Below, piece after piece: positions 9,165 to 19,578 of a stretch of 64,000 nucleotides of DNA (within the stretch, counting starts at the first letter, position 1; each line of letters opens with the position of its first letter). Location: NCBI GenBank assembly GCA_028283825.1, contig JAPWJW010000003.1, positions 124,001 to 188,000 on the forward strand, in the 5' to 3' direction. Source of the stretch: Azospirillaceae bacterium (lineage in GTDB: Bacteria > Pseudomonadota > Alphaproteobacteria > Azospirillales > Azospirillaceae). Position numbers and translations under genes: made by a program. Under the pieces are notes generated by a model, which searched no databases, had not been told where the DNA came from, and saw only the letters and a program-made list of their open reading frames with translations.

Positions 9165-9483
9165 CCCCGACGCTGCCCCTTTCGCGCGCTTCGACGCGAT
9201 GTCGGAGGAGGAGCGTCACCAGGCGGCGCTGAGCGACCCGGACGCCCGTCCGTTGACGCCCGAGGACATGTCCCGCATGCGCCGGGTGCCGCAGGTGCGG
9301 ACGATGCGCCGGGCGCTGGGGCTGACGCAGGAGGAGTTCGCCGCGCGCTTCCAGGTGCCCATCGGCACGCTGCGCGACTGGGAGCAGGGCCGGAAGGAAC
9401 CGGATGCCACGGCGAAAGCCTATCTGCGGGTGATCGCCAAGAATCCCGACTTCGTCCAGGAAGCACTCAAGCGGACCGCCTGA
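9130..9483 (+). CDS. Helix-turn-helix antitoxin paired with BrnT
   Basis: A 117-residue protein with an acidic, flexible N-terminal half (residues 1-50, including PFARFDAMSEEERHQAALSD) and a C-terminal XRE-type helix-turn-helix (RRALGLTQEEFAARFQVPIG then TLRDWEQGRKEP). The N-terminal part probably wraps the toxin, and the HTH would bind the palindrome at 8848-8866. The start ATG lies inside brnT, so the two are translationally coupled. XRE antitoxins with BrnT toxins are less common than RHH ones. It ends two bases before the convergent livF stop. Confidence 0.82.
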   Translation: MSADDTTAKTPDPDAAPFARFDAMSEEERHQAALSDPDARPLTPEDMSRMRRVPQVRTMRRALGLTQEEFAARFQVPIGTLRDWEQGRKEPDATAKAYLRVIAKNPDFVQEALKRTA

Positions 9484-9485
9484 GC

Positions 9486-10213
<728 letters not shown>

Positions 10214-10214
<1 letters not shown>

Positions 10215-11050
10215 CACACCGCCCCCGCGCCGGCGGCCGGCACATCGTCGCTGTCGGGTTCGCCCAGATAGGCCTTGATCACCCGGTCGTCGCTGCGGAT
10301 CTCGGCCGGGGTGCCGGCGGCGATGCGCGCACCGTGGTCGACGACGAAGATGCGGTCGGAAATGTCCATGACCAGGCCCATGTCATGTTCGATCAGCAGG
10401 ATGCCGATGCCGTGTTCGGCGCGGATGCCGGCCAGCAGATCGGCCAGGGCCCGCGTCTCACGCGGGTTCAGGCCGGCGGCCGGCTCATCCAGGCACAGCA
10501 GCAGGGGGTTGGTGCTCATGGCGCGGGCGATCTCCACCCGGCGCTGCATGCCGTAGGACAGGGTGCCCGCCTCCTCATCCGCCACGGCCAGCAGGTCCAG
10601 CCGGCGCAGCCAGTCGTGCGCCGTCTCCACCGCCTGTTCCTCCGCCGCGCGCCAGCCCTTGAGGTTCAGCAATCCGGCGATGGACAGGACGGACTTGCGC
10701 ATCAGCACGCGATGCTGCGCCACCAGCAGGTTTTCCAGCACGGTCATGCTGGGGAACAGGCGGATGTTCTGGAAGGTGCGGACCACGCCGGCCCGTGCCA
10801 CGCCATAACCCTTCAGCTTCTGCAACTCCACGCCCCCGCGCCGGGGATGGCGCAACAGCAGGCGGCCGGATGTCGGTTTGTAGAAACCGGTCAGGCAGTT
10901 GAAGATGGTGGTCTTGCCCGCCCCATTGGGGCCGATCAATGCTGTGATCTGGTTGGCCTGGGCCGTCAGGTCGACATGGTCCACGGCCAGCAGGCCGCCG
11001 AAACGCATGGTCAGGCCCTGGACGTCCAATAAAGGTTCGGTCCCGGTCAT
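10214..11050 (-). CDS. livG: Branched-chain amino acid ABC transporter, ATPase LivG
   Basis: The 278-residue ATPase shows Walker A GPNGAGKTT, TVFNCLTGFYKPTSG-like sequence (IFNCLTGFYKP), the signature LSYGMQRRVEIARAM, LLCLDEPAAGLNPRET and the LivG-type IEHDMGLVM. LSYG in place of LSGG is normal for LivG. GGAGG precedes the start by about eight bases to the ATG at 11050, with a GTG at 11053 as an alternative. It overlaps livM by one base. Confidence 0.94.
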
Positions 11051-12345
11051 CACGCGACCTCCGCCACGGGCTTTTTGCGCGATGACAACCGGATGGTGGG
11101 GCTGCGGCCGGATATCAGGCCGCCGGGCCGCCAGATCATGATCAGGATCATGGCCACGCCGAAGGCCAGCATGCGGTAGTCGGCGAAGCCGCGCGCCAGT
11201 TCGGGCAGCACGACGATGAACAAGGCGGCGATGATCACGCCCGCCTGGCTGCCCATGCCGCCCAGCACGACGATGGCCAGGATGGTGGCCGATTCCATGA
11301 AGCCGAAGCTTTCGGGACTGACGAAGCCCTGGCGCGCCGCGAAGCAGCAGCCGGCCAGGCCGCCCATCAGGGCGCCGGTGGCGTAGGCCGAGACCTTCAC
11401 CATGGTGGGGTTGATGCCCAGCGATCGGCAGGCGATCTCATCTTCGCGCAGCGCCTCCCACGCGCGGCCGATGGGCAGGCGGCGCAGGCGCGCCACGCCA
11501 TAGGCCGCCAGGGCCGTCAGCGCCAGGATGACGAGGTAGAGGAAGATCAGCCGCTGTTCCGGGGCGTAGGCGATGCCCGTCACCTCACTGAACGTGTGGC
11601 CGCCGTCCGGCGCGCGGCGGTCGAAGGTCAGGCCGAACAGGGTGGGCCGGGCGATGCCGGACACGCCGTTGGGCCCGCCGGTCAGGCCCTGCCAGTTCAG
11701 GATGACGATGCGGGTGATCTCACCAAAGCCCAGGGTGACGATGGCCAGGTAGTCGCCGCGCAGCCGCAGGATGGGCAGGGACAGCAGGGCGGCGAACAGG
11801 CTGGACGCCACCCCGCCGGCCAGCAGCGCCGGCCAGAAACCCCAATGCAGCTGCGTCGTGGTCAGGGCGCAGGTATAGGCGCCGATGGCGTAGAAGGCGG
11901 CGAATCCCAGATCCAGCAAACCCGCCAGGCCGACCGTGATGCTGAGTCCCGTGGCCAGCAGCACGTAGATCATGGCGTTGGTGCCCAGGTCGATGATGTA
12001 GCGGTTGGCGAAGGGCAGGAAGGGCAGGATGGCGGCGGCCAGCACCAGCAGGGGGCCGCCATAGGGCCGGAACCGTTGCGCGCCGGCCGGCGGGCGCCAA
12101 GCGGCCACCGGGGCCAGCGCGTGGCGCAACGGGGCCGCCAGCAATCCTGCAGCCAGGCGGCCGATGAAGACGATCAGGCCCGCCAGCGGCACATAGGACA
12201 GGCGGGTGTCCACCACCAGGCCCTGGTCCAGGTTGATGGTGCGCAGGCCCAGGAAGGGTACCGCCAGCGCCATGGCGATCAGGGCGGCGATGCCGCATTC
12301 GCGCAGGCGCTGGGTCAGGGGGATGGCGTGGGTGGGGATGGTCAT
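11050..12345 (-). CDS. livM: Branched-chain amino acid ABC transporter, permease LivM
   Basis: A 431-residue permease. It has an N-terminal extension with extra membrane segments (the DUF3382-type region seen in LivM of E. coli; residues 1-120), followed by the BPD_transp_2 core with [42 protein letters not shown] (two adjacent pieces of one conserved stretch) and [19 protein letters not shown], the EAA-like loop that contacts the ATPases. GAGGG lies nine bases upstream of the ATG. With LivH it forms the transmembrane channel. Confidence 0.93.
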   Translation of the reverse strand: MTIPTHAIPLTQRLRECGIAALIAMALAVPFLGLRTINLDQGLVVDTRLSYVPLAGLIVFIGRLAAGLLAAPLRHALAPVAAWRPPAGAQRFRPYGGPLLVLAAAILPFLPFANRYIIDLGTNAMIYVLLATGLSITVGLAGLLDLGFAAFYAIGAYTCALTTTQLHWGFWPALLAGGVASSLFAALLSLPILRLRGDYLAIVTLGFGEITRIVILNWQGLTGGPNGVSGIARPTLFGLTFDRRAPDGGHTFSEVTGIAYAPEQRLIFLYLVILALTALAAYGVARLRRLPIGRAWEALREDEIACRSLGINPTMVKVSAYATGALMGGLAGCCFAARQGFVSPESFGFMESATILAIVVLGGMGSQAGVIIAALFIVVLPELARGFADYRMLAFGVAMILIMIWRPGGLISGRSPTIRLSSRKKPVAEVA

Positions 12346-12355
12346 GGCGATGCCC

Positions 12356-13288
12356 TCACACCTTCTCGATGTCGGGGCGGCCCAGCAGGCCCGAAGGGCG
12401 GACCACCAGCACCAGGATCAGGATGGAAAACGCCGCCACGTCCTTGTAGGCGCTGGAGACGTATCCCGAAAAGAACGCCTCGATCAGGCCGATCAGCAAT
12501 CCCCCCAGCATGGCGCCCGGCAGGCTGCCGATGCCGCCCAGCACGGCGGCGGTGAAGGCCTTCATACCGGCCAGGAAGCCGATGTAGAAATCGATGACGC
12601 CGTAATAGAGCGTGACCATCACGCCGGCCACCGCCGCCAGTGCGGCCCCCAGCACGAAGGTGAGGGAGATGGTGCGGTCGACATTGATGCCCAGCAAGGC
12701 CGCCATGGTGCGGTCCTGCTCACACGCCCGCTGGGCGCGGCCCAGCGCGGTGCGGTTGATCACCAGCGTGAACCCGGCCATCAGCGCCACCGTCAGCAGG
12801 ATGATGAACAGCTGGATGTTGGTGATGCCCAGGTTGAAGTCGCCGTCATGCCACAGGGTGATGCCGCCCGTCATGACCGGGGGCAGCGATTTGGAACGCG
12901 CGCCCTGCGTCAGCATGACGAAGTTCTGCAGGGCGATGGACATGCCGATGGCGGAGATGAAGGGCGCCAGCTTGGGCGCCTGGCGCAGGGGGCGATAGGC
13001 CACCCGCTCGATCGACCAGCCGTAGACGGCGGTGAAACTGCACGACACCGCCAGCACGATGACCAGGGCCAGCGCCACCGAGGTGACGCCCATTCCCAGC
13101 AGGATGGTGAAGGTGGTGACGGCGATGAAGGCGCCGATCATGTAAATCTCGCCATGGGCGAAATTGATCATGCGGATGATGCCGTACACCATGGTGTAGC
13201 CGATGGCGATCAGTCCGTAGATGGCACCCAGGGTCAGGCCGTTGATCAGATGCTGAAGAAACGTGCCGATAGCCAGCGTGAAACCCAT
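12356..13288 (-). CDS. livH: Branched-chain amino acid ABC transporter, permease LivH
   Basis: The 310-residue permease begins with [21 protein letters not shown], the usual LivH start, continues with [21 protein letters not shown] (conserved core quoted in part) and contains [20 protein letters not shown], the coupling loop. It is the first gene of livHMGF; the ATG is preceded by AAGG. No periplasmic binding protein gene (livJ/livK) lies beside it, so the binding protein must be encoded elsewhere. About 95 bases separate it from the acetyltransferase gene upstream on the same strand. Confidence 0.94.
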   Translation of the reverse strand: MGFTLAIGTFLQHLINGLTLGAIYGLIAIGYTMVYGIIRMINFAHGEIYMIGAFIAVTTFTILLGMGVTSVALALVIVLAVSCSFTAVYGWSIERVAYRPLRQAPKLAPFISAIGMSIALQNFVMLTQGARSKSLPPVMTGGITLWHDGDFNLGITNIQLFIILLTVALMAGFTLVINRTALGRAQRACEQDRTMAALLGINVDRTISLTFVLGAALAAVAGVMVTLYYGVIDFYIGFLAGMKAFTAAVLGGIGSLPGAMLGGLLIGLIEAFFSGYVSSAYKDVAAFSILILVLVVRPSGLLGRPDIEKV

Positions 13289-13382
13289 TGCGCCTTAACC
13301 GCCCCCGTCTGATGCCCCAATCCCCCGTGGGGCCAGCGGCGACCTTACCCATACATCCCGGGCGGCGGCAAGGCGGGGTGGC

Positions 13383-14432
13383 CTAAAATCCAGTCTTCAC
13401 GACATTTTTCACCAAGGGACACATCGGATTTACCGGTTCAGGCCAGTACTTTCTCCAGGCAGGCCGACCGGGAATGGCCGCCGTACGGCCCGTAATTCTC
13501 CCGCACCTCGCATACCCATGGCGCTGGTAGAAGGCCACGGCACGGGTATTGGCCCAGCGCGTTTCCAGCACCAGGGTGCCATAGTCCAGGACCCGCGCCC
13601 GCTTCTCCAGGAAGCGCAGCACGGCCCCGCCGGCCCCGCTGCCGGGTTCGGCGTACATGCGTTTGACCTCCGCCGTGCCGGGCAGGTCCGGCAGCGGCCG
13701 GATGGCGCCGCAGCCCACCACGCGGCCATCACGCCAGGCCAGCGCGAAGACCGACCCTTCCGGCGTCCAATCGGCGAAGCCAGCGCGGCCATCACTGCCG
13801 TAGCGGGCGCCCAGCATGTCGGACAGGATGTCCATCAGGCGCACGGCTTCGGGGTGCGTGGGCGTGGCCGCTGTCACCGTCACGTCGGCGGGCGGTTCAG
13901 GTGCCGTCGTCCCGGGTGCCAGCAGTTTCATCATGAAGGTGGTGGTCAGCAGGCTGCCGCCGGTGTGGCGGGCGTATTCCGGCACCTCGCCGACGATCTC
14001 GAAACCCACGGAACGATAGAGCGCGCGGCCCTCCACGCTGCCGGTGTCCAGCAGCAGCAGGGTGCGTCCCTCCCGCCGGGCCAGGGTCTCGGCGGCGGTC
14101 ATCAGGGCGCGTCCGATGCCGCGCTGGCGGGCGTCGGGGTGGACCAGCATCTTGGCGACCTCCGCCCGGTGCGATCCGTTGGCGGGGTTGGCCAACAGCA
14201 ATTGCACCGTGCCCACCAGCCGTCCCCCCTCCCACGCGCCCATCAGGCGCCGCGCCCCGCTTTCCAGGCCGGGGCGTAGTCCCTGGAAGAAGGCGGCGGC
14301 CTCCTCGATCATGAAGGGCGTCAGGAAACCGACGCTGGCCCCGCCCAGGACGCAAGCGTGCAGGATGGCGGCCAGGCCATCGCAATGGCGGTCCAACGCG
14401 GCGGCGGTGATCTCTTGGATGGTGACGGTCAT
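13383..14432 (-). CDS. Double GNAT acetyltransferase, C-terminus altered by a frameshift
   Basis: Two GNAT domains in one chain of 349 residues. The first (about 1-170) has VHPDARQRGIGRALMTAAE, the acetyl-CoA loop, and the second (about 185-end) has VVGCGAIRPLPDLPGTAEVKRMY and ETRWANTRAVAFYQRHGY. After RCG (near 13500) the frame reads into unrelated sequence. One G added to the GGG run at 13500-13502 would give GENYGPYGGHSRSACLEKVLA and a stop at 13438-13440, exactly the end expected for this acetyltransferase group. So the last part is either truly mutated or a sequencing error. It follows the XRE-cupin regulator after six bases and was probably co-transcribed with it. The substrate is unknown. 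Confidence 0.8.
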   Translation of the reverse strand: MTVTIQEITAAALDRHCDGLAAILHACVLGGASVGFLTPFMIEEAAAFFQGLRPGLESGARRLMGAWEGGRLVGTVQLLLANPANGSHRAEVAKMLVHPDARQRGIGRALMTAAETLARREGRTLLLLDTGSVEGRALYRSVGFEIVGEVPEYARHTGGSLLTTTFMMKLLAPGTTAPEPPADVTVTAATPTHPEAVRLMDILSDMLGARYGSDGRAGFADWTPEGSVFALAWRDGRVVGCGAIRPLPDLPGTAEVKRMYAEPGSGAGGAVLRFLEKRARVLDYGTLVLETRWANTRAVAFYQRHGYARCGRITGRTAAIPGRPAWRKYWPEPVNPMCPLVKNVVKTGF

Positions 14433-14438
14433 GGGGGC

Positions 14439-15023
14439 TCAGGGGCGGGTGATGGCGATGACGTAGCGGGCGGCCTCGGGTCCGGGGCAGTGGAAGCGGC
14501 TGCCCCCCGCCAGGCGGTAGCGCAGGCAATCGCCGGCCGACAGCGCGTGGGTGGTGCCGTCCAGCGCCAGGTCCAGGCGGCCGGCCAACATCCACAGATG
14601 ATGTTCCAACCCCGCCACCGGCGGCGCCTGGTAAGTGATGACGGCGCCGGCGGGCAGGGTGCCCTCCACCATCTCGGTCATATAGCCGCTGGCGGGTAGT
14701 GAGACGCCGCGGCGGCGGAAGCCGGTCTCAGGGTCGGTCCAGACCGGCTGCGCGGCGGGCGGAATGAACTGCTGCGGATCGGCCTCGACCTCCGCCAGCA
14801 GGCGGGACATCGGCCGCTCATAGGCGGTGCACAGGCGGCCCAGCAAGGTGGCGGTCGGGCTGGTTTCCCCCCGTTCCAGGCGGGACAGGGTGGCGCGGCT
14901 GATGCCGCTACGCTCCGCCAATATCTCCAGGGTCCAGCCCCGTTCCAGGCGCAGGCTGCCCAGGCGGGCGGCCAGGCGCTGGTCGAAGGGATCCGGGGCG
15001 GGGGCGGGGGCGGCCTGTTCCAT
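14439..15023 (-). CDS. XRE-family regulator with cupin domain
   Basis: A 194-residue protein with an N-terminal XRE helix-turn-helix (LGSLRLERGWTLEILAERSG and ISRATLSRLERGETSP, residues 17-55) and a C-terminal cupin barrel (LEHHLWMLAGRLDLALDGTT ... LSAGDCLRYR). Regulators of this build often sense a small metabolite and control a neighbouring transferase or amino acid gene. The ATG at 15023 is preferred over an upstream start because it precedes the conserved region and sits next to the palindrome GGGAATATTTCCC. No clear ribosome site is seen, so the message may be leaderless. Confidence 0.85.
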   Translation of the reverse strand: MEQAAPAPAPDPFDQRLAARLGSLRLERGWTLEILAERSGISRATLSRLERGETSPTATLLGRLCTAYERPMSRLLAEVEADPQQFIPPAAQPVWTDPETGFRRRGVSLPASGYMTEMVEGTLPAGAVITYQAPPVAGLEHHLWMLAGRLDLALDGTTHALSAGDCLRYRLAGGSRFHCPGPEAARYVIAITRP

Positions 15024-15026
15024 AAT

Positions 15027-15039
15027 GGGAATATTTCCC
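15027..15039. promoter_or_regulatory. Palindrome at the XRE-cupin gene start
   Basis: GGGAATATTTCCC is an inverted repeat with 5-bp arms, three bases upstream of the regulator's ATG. Its place suggests autoregulation, and the divergent ggt gene starts about 125 bases away, so it may be affected too. This is inference from position. Confidence 0.4.
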
Positions 15040-15164
15040 AGATATGAGATTTGGTCAAGTGACCCTTGAATCACTCATGATGCGAAAACGCCTTATCTTT
15101 CCGCGCGATCCTGGGCATGCTGGCGCCCACCGGACATGAGCCACAGGAAAAGAGGGTTAGTTGA

Positions 15165-16919
<1,755 letters not shown>

Positions 16920-16941
16920 GGTTAAGAGCTTGATTTAGTTC

Positions 16942-16978
16942 AAAGCGCCCCGGACGGAGCACCGCTCCGGGGCGTTTC
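16942..16978 (+). terminator. Terminator of ggt
   Basis: AAAGCGCCCCGGA and TCCGGGGCGTTT form a strong GC-rich stem with a loop that can itself pair (CGGAGC/GCTCCG alternatives), ending in TTTCC. It starts 23 bases after the ggt stop codon. Confidence 0.75.
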
Positions 16979-17110
16979 CTAAATAAGGTCGCATTAAGGC
17001 AAACATCGCCCTTAAATCGTCAACATCCACCTCCATTGTTCAAGGCATGGGAAGCCCGCCGCCGGTTGTTTCCGGCACCACCGGCCTCCCACGTTTTTGG
17101 AGGTAAGATC

Positions 17111-17431
17111 ATGAAGAGCGATTTCCTGCGTCTGGCGAAGGTGAAGCGCTTTGCCGCGGTTGCCGCCCTGGCCGTGGTCGGGATCGCCGCGACGGCCGCC
17201 GTGACCTCGACCCCGGCTAAGGCCGACGGCTACTACCGTCATTACGATCACGGTCGTGACCATGGCTGGCGTGGCCGTGACTACTACGGTGGTCCGCGGG
17301 TCTATGTCGCCCCGCCGCCCTACTACTACGGCCCGCGCGCCTATTACCCGCCGGCCTACTACGCTCCCCCGCCCCCGCCGCCGGTCTATTACGGCGCCCC
17401 GGGCCTGAACGTGGTCATCCCCATCCGCTAA
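17111..17431 (+). CDS. Small secreted tyrosine/proline-rich protein
   Basis: A 106-residue precursor. Residues 1-38 form a Sec signal (basic start MKSDFLRLAKVKRF, hydrophobic core AAVAALAVVGIAATAAV, cleavage after KADG-like AKA). The mature part is low complexity: histidine/arginine first (YYRHYDHGRDHGWRGRDYY), then tyrosine and proline repeats (VYVAPPPYYYG, YYPPAYYAPPPPPPVYYG) and a hydrophobic tail LNVVIPIR. Proteins of this build are common and uncharacterised in alphaproteobacteria, probably in the periplasm or outer membrane. The ATG has GGAGGT eight bases upstream. No function can be assigned. Confidence 0.75.
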   Translation: MKSDFLRLAKVKRFAAVAALAVVGIAATAAVTSTPAKADGYYRHYDHGRDHGWRGRDYYGGPRVYVAPPPYYYGPRAYYPPAYYAPPPPPPVYYGAPGLNVVIPIR

Positions 17432-17544
17432 CCCCGCCTTAAGCCGGCACCTCAAGTCCGGCTGGGACGGCACCCTGCCCGGTGCCGTCCCGCCAGGGCC
17501 CGCCACTTTCAGGCGGCCCGACTGGAAGGAACAGTGAGGCCATC

Positions 17545-17757
17545 ATGTTGAAGAAAGCTGTCATCGTTGTTCTGGCCGGGTCCCTGCTTGCCGGTTGTTC
17601 CGGCCTGACGGCTCGGGAACAGCGCACCCTGTCCGGTGGCGCCATCGGCGCTGCGGGTGGTGCCGTCGTCACCGCCATCGTCGGCGGCCCGGTTCTGGCC
17701 GGTGCCGCGGTCGGTGCGGCCGCCGGCGCCGTGGTGGGCGCTGTCACCAAGCCCTGA
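17545..17757 (+). CDS. Glycine-zipper small lipoprotein
   Basis: A 70-residue precursor with a lipoprotein signal (MLKKAVIVVLAGSLLAGC, cysteine 18 as the lipid-attached residue) and a mature part made of repeated small residues (GGAIGAAGGAVV ... VLAGAAVGAAAGAVVGAV), a glycine-zipper domain like those of SlyB or osmotically induced lipoproteins. It should lie in the outer membrane or periplasm and may stabilise the envelope; this is inference. GAGG stands before the ATG, and a strong terminator lies downstream. Confidence 0.75.
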   Translation: MLKKAVIVVLAGSLLAGCSGLTAREQRTLSGGAIGAAGGAVVTAIVGGPVLAGAAVGAAAGAVVGAVTKP

Positions 17758-17814
17758 TCTGTCTGTCGTTTTTTTAGTGCATCTCCCGTTCCCTTGTTTC
17801 CCATCCCGACCTTC

Positions 17815-17846
17815 AAACCCGGCTGGCCCCAACCAGCCGGGTTTTT
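17815..17846 (+). terminator. Terminator after the glycine-zipper gene
   Basis: AAACCCGGCTGG, a short loop and CCAGCCGGGTTTTT make an 11- to 12-bp stem followed by a T-run, the classic form of an intrinsic terminator. Confidence 0.88.
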
Positions 17847-17988
17847 CTTGCTGGGGAAGAGGACAGGATGGTTGGGGCCGACGCCGACGGGGCATGCGTG
17901 GCAGGAATTCCGGCCGATCTTGTCCGGCTGCGAACAAGCTGCTAGGGTCCGCGCCGCTCGCAAACACCCAGGTTAAAGTTGAAGCACC

Positions 17989-18555
17989 ATGAAGGTTAAC
18001 GCCAACACCATGCGCCCCGGCCACGTTATGGAGAATAACGGCAAGCTGTGGGTGGTCGTGAAGACGCAGATCGTGCAGCCCGGCAAGGGCGGCGCCTTCA
18101 TCCAGATCGAGATGAAGGACGTGCGCACGGGCACCAAGACGATCGAGCGCTTCCGTACCCAGGAAAGCGTGGAACGTGCCCGCCTGGACGAGCATGAGAT
18201 GACCTTCCTGTTCGCCGACGGCGACCTCTACACCTTCATGGACAAGGAAACCTTCGAGCAGGTCTCCATCACCGGCGACATCATCGGTGAGGGCAAGGTG
18301 TTCCTGACCGACGGCATGGAGGTGACGGTGCAGACCTTCGAGAGCGCGCCGCTGTCCGTGGAACTGCCGCAGACCGTGACCCTGCGCATCACCGAGGCCG
18401 ACCCGGTGGTGAAGGGCCAGACGGCCTCTTCCTCCTACAAGCCGGCCCTGCTGGAGAACGGCGTGCGCATCCTGGTGCCGCCGCATATCGAAGCCGGCAC
18501 CCGCGTGGTGGTGAACACCGCCGAGGGTGAATACATGGAACGCGCGAAGGACTAA
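17989..18555 (+). CDS. efp: Elongation factor P
   Basis: A 188-residue, three-domain EF-P. It starts MKVNANTMRPGHVMENNGKL and shows the loop QPGKGGAF with K33, the position that EpmA beta-lysylates in E. coli (K34 there). The C-terminal OB domain includes VELPQTVTLRITEADPVVKG and ends VVVNTAEGEYMERAKD. EF-P enters the ribosome E site and rescues stalling at proline runs. The lysine in the loop agrees with the presence of epmA at 27.9 kb in the same window. The ribosome site is weak. A terminator follows. Confidence 0.96.
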   Translation: MKVNANTMRPGHVMENNGKLWVVVKTQIVQPGKGGAFIQIEMKDVRTGTKTIERFRTQESVERARLDEHEMTFLFADGDLYTFMDKETFEQVSITGDIIGEGKVFLTDGMEVTVQTFESAPLSVELPQTVTLRITEADPVVKGQTASSSYKPALLENGVRILVPPHIEAGTRVVVNTAEGEYMERAKD

Positions 18556-18597
18556 GCGCCTTCCCGCCGCCGCCTCAACCGCGGCAGGCTCGTTGCC

Positions 18598-18640
18598 AGA
18601 GCGAATTCCGCCTTCCGGTGGAATTCGCTCTCGGCTTTTA
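18598..18640 (+). terminator. Terminator of efp
   Basis: AGAGCGAATTCC and GGAATTCGCTCT form a perfect 12-bp stem, followed by CGGCTTTTA. It lies about 45 bases after the efp stop codon. Confidence 0.82.
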
Positions 18641-18697
18641 TGGTAGGGCGCTCCCCCGGGGATGCGCCCGCTGGTAAAGATTTAAAGGGGACACCCC

Positions 18698-19513
18698 ATG
18701 GCCGCCCGTTCCGCCCTTCTCAACGTCATGACCAAAGCCGCCGAGAAGGCGGGCCGCGCCCTGGTGCGCGACTTTGGCGAGGTGGAGCAGTTGCAGGTGT
18801 CCCGCAAGGGCCCGGCCGATTTCGTGTCCGCCGCCGACCGCAAGTCGGAAACCATCATCCGCGAGGAACTGAGCAAGGCCCGGCCCAGCTACGGTTTCCT
18901 GATGGAAGAGTCGGGCAGCATCGCCGGCAGCGACCCGGCCTACCGCTGGATCGTCGATCCGCTGGACGGCACCACCAACTTCCTGCACGGCCTGCCGCAC
19001 TGGGCCATCACCATCGCCCTGGAAAAGGAAGGCGAGATCGTCGCCGGCGTGGTGTATGAGCCGGTGCATGACGAGATGTTCTGGGCGGAAAAGGGGGCGG
19101 GCGCCTTCCTGAACCACACCCGCCTGCGCGTGTCGGCCCGGCGCAACCTGCCCGACTCCCTGATCGCCACCGGCATCCCCTTCAAGGGCCATGGCGACCC
19201 GGCCGCCTACATGCCGCAGCTGCAGGCCATCATGACCGAGGTCGCCGGCATCCGCCGTTTCGGCGCCGCCGCCCTGGATCTGGCCTATGTTGCCGCCGGC
19301 CGCTACGACGGTTTCTTCGAGACCGGCCTGAAGCCCTGGGACGTGGCGGCGGGCGTGCTGATGGTGACCGAGGCCGGCGGCTTCGCCACCGAGATCGGCG
19401 GCGGGCGCAACCCGCAGAGCGGCGCCAGCGTGCTGGCCGCCAACTCCCACCTGCACCTGCCGCTGGGCACCCTGCTGCGCAACGCTGGCGCCAAGAAGAA
19501 GGCCGCCGGCTGA
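18698..19513 (+). CDS. suhB: Inositol monophosphatase family protein SuhB
   Basis: A 271-residue metal-dependent phosphatase. The two signature motifs are WIVDPLDGTTNFLHGLPH (metal and phosphate binding, about residues 85-102) and KPWDVAAGVLMVTEAGG (about 215-231); the upstream metal ligand is the glutamate in LMEESGS. It dephosphorylates inositol monophosphate in vitro; SuhB in E. coli is also a partner of the antitermination complex for rRNA. The ATG is preceded by AAAGGGG about nine bases away. It converges on the histidine kinase gene with a bidirectional hairpin in between. Confidence 0.93.
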   Translation: MAARSALLNVMTKAAEKAGRALVRDFGEVEQLQVSRKGPADFVSAADRKSETIIREELSKARPSYGFLMEESGSIAGSDPAYRWIVDPLDGTTNFLHGLPHWAITIALEKEGEIVAGVVYEPVHDEMFWAEKGAGAFLNHTRLRVSARRNLPDSLIATGIPFKGHGDPAAYMPQLQAIMTEVAGIRRFGAAALDLAYVAAGRYDGFFETGLKPWDVAAGVLMVTEAGGFATEIGGGRNPQSGASVLAANSHLHLPLGTLLRNAGAKKKAAG

Positions 19514-19544
19514 GCCGCTGCTTCTTTCCGATTGAGTTTGCACC

Positions 19545-19571
19545 AACGGCCCGGATGACCTCCGGGCCGTT
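19545..19571. terminator. Bidirectional terminator between suhB and the histidine kinase
   Basis: AACGGCCCGGA, a five-base loop TGACC and TCCGGGCCGTT form a perfect 11-bp stem between the two convergent stop codons. Confidence 0.75.
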
Positions 19572-19578
19572 TGGCGTT

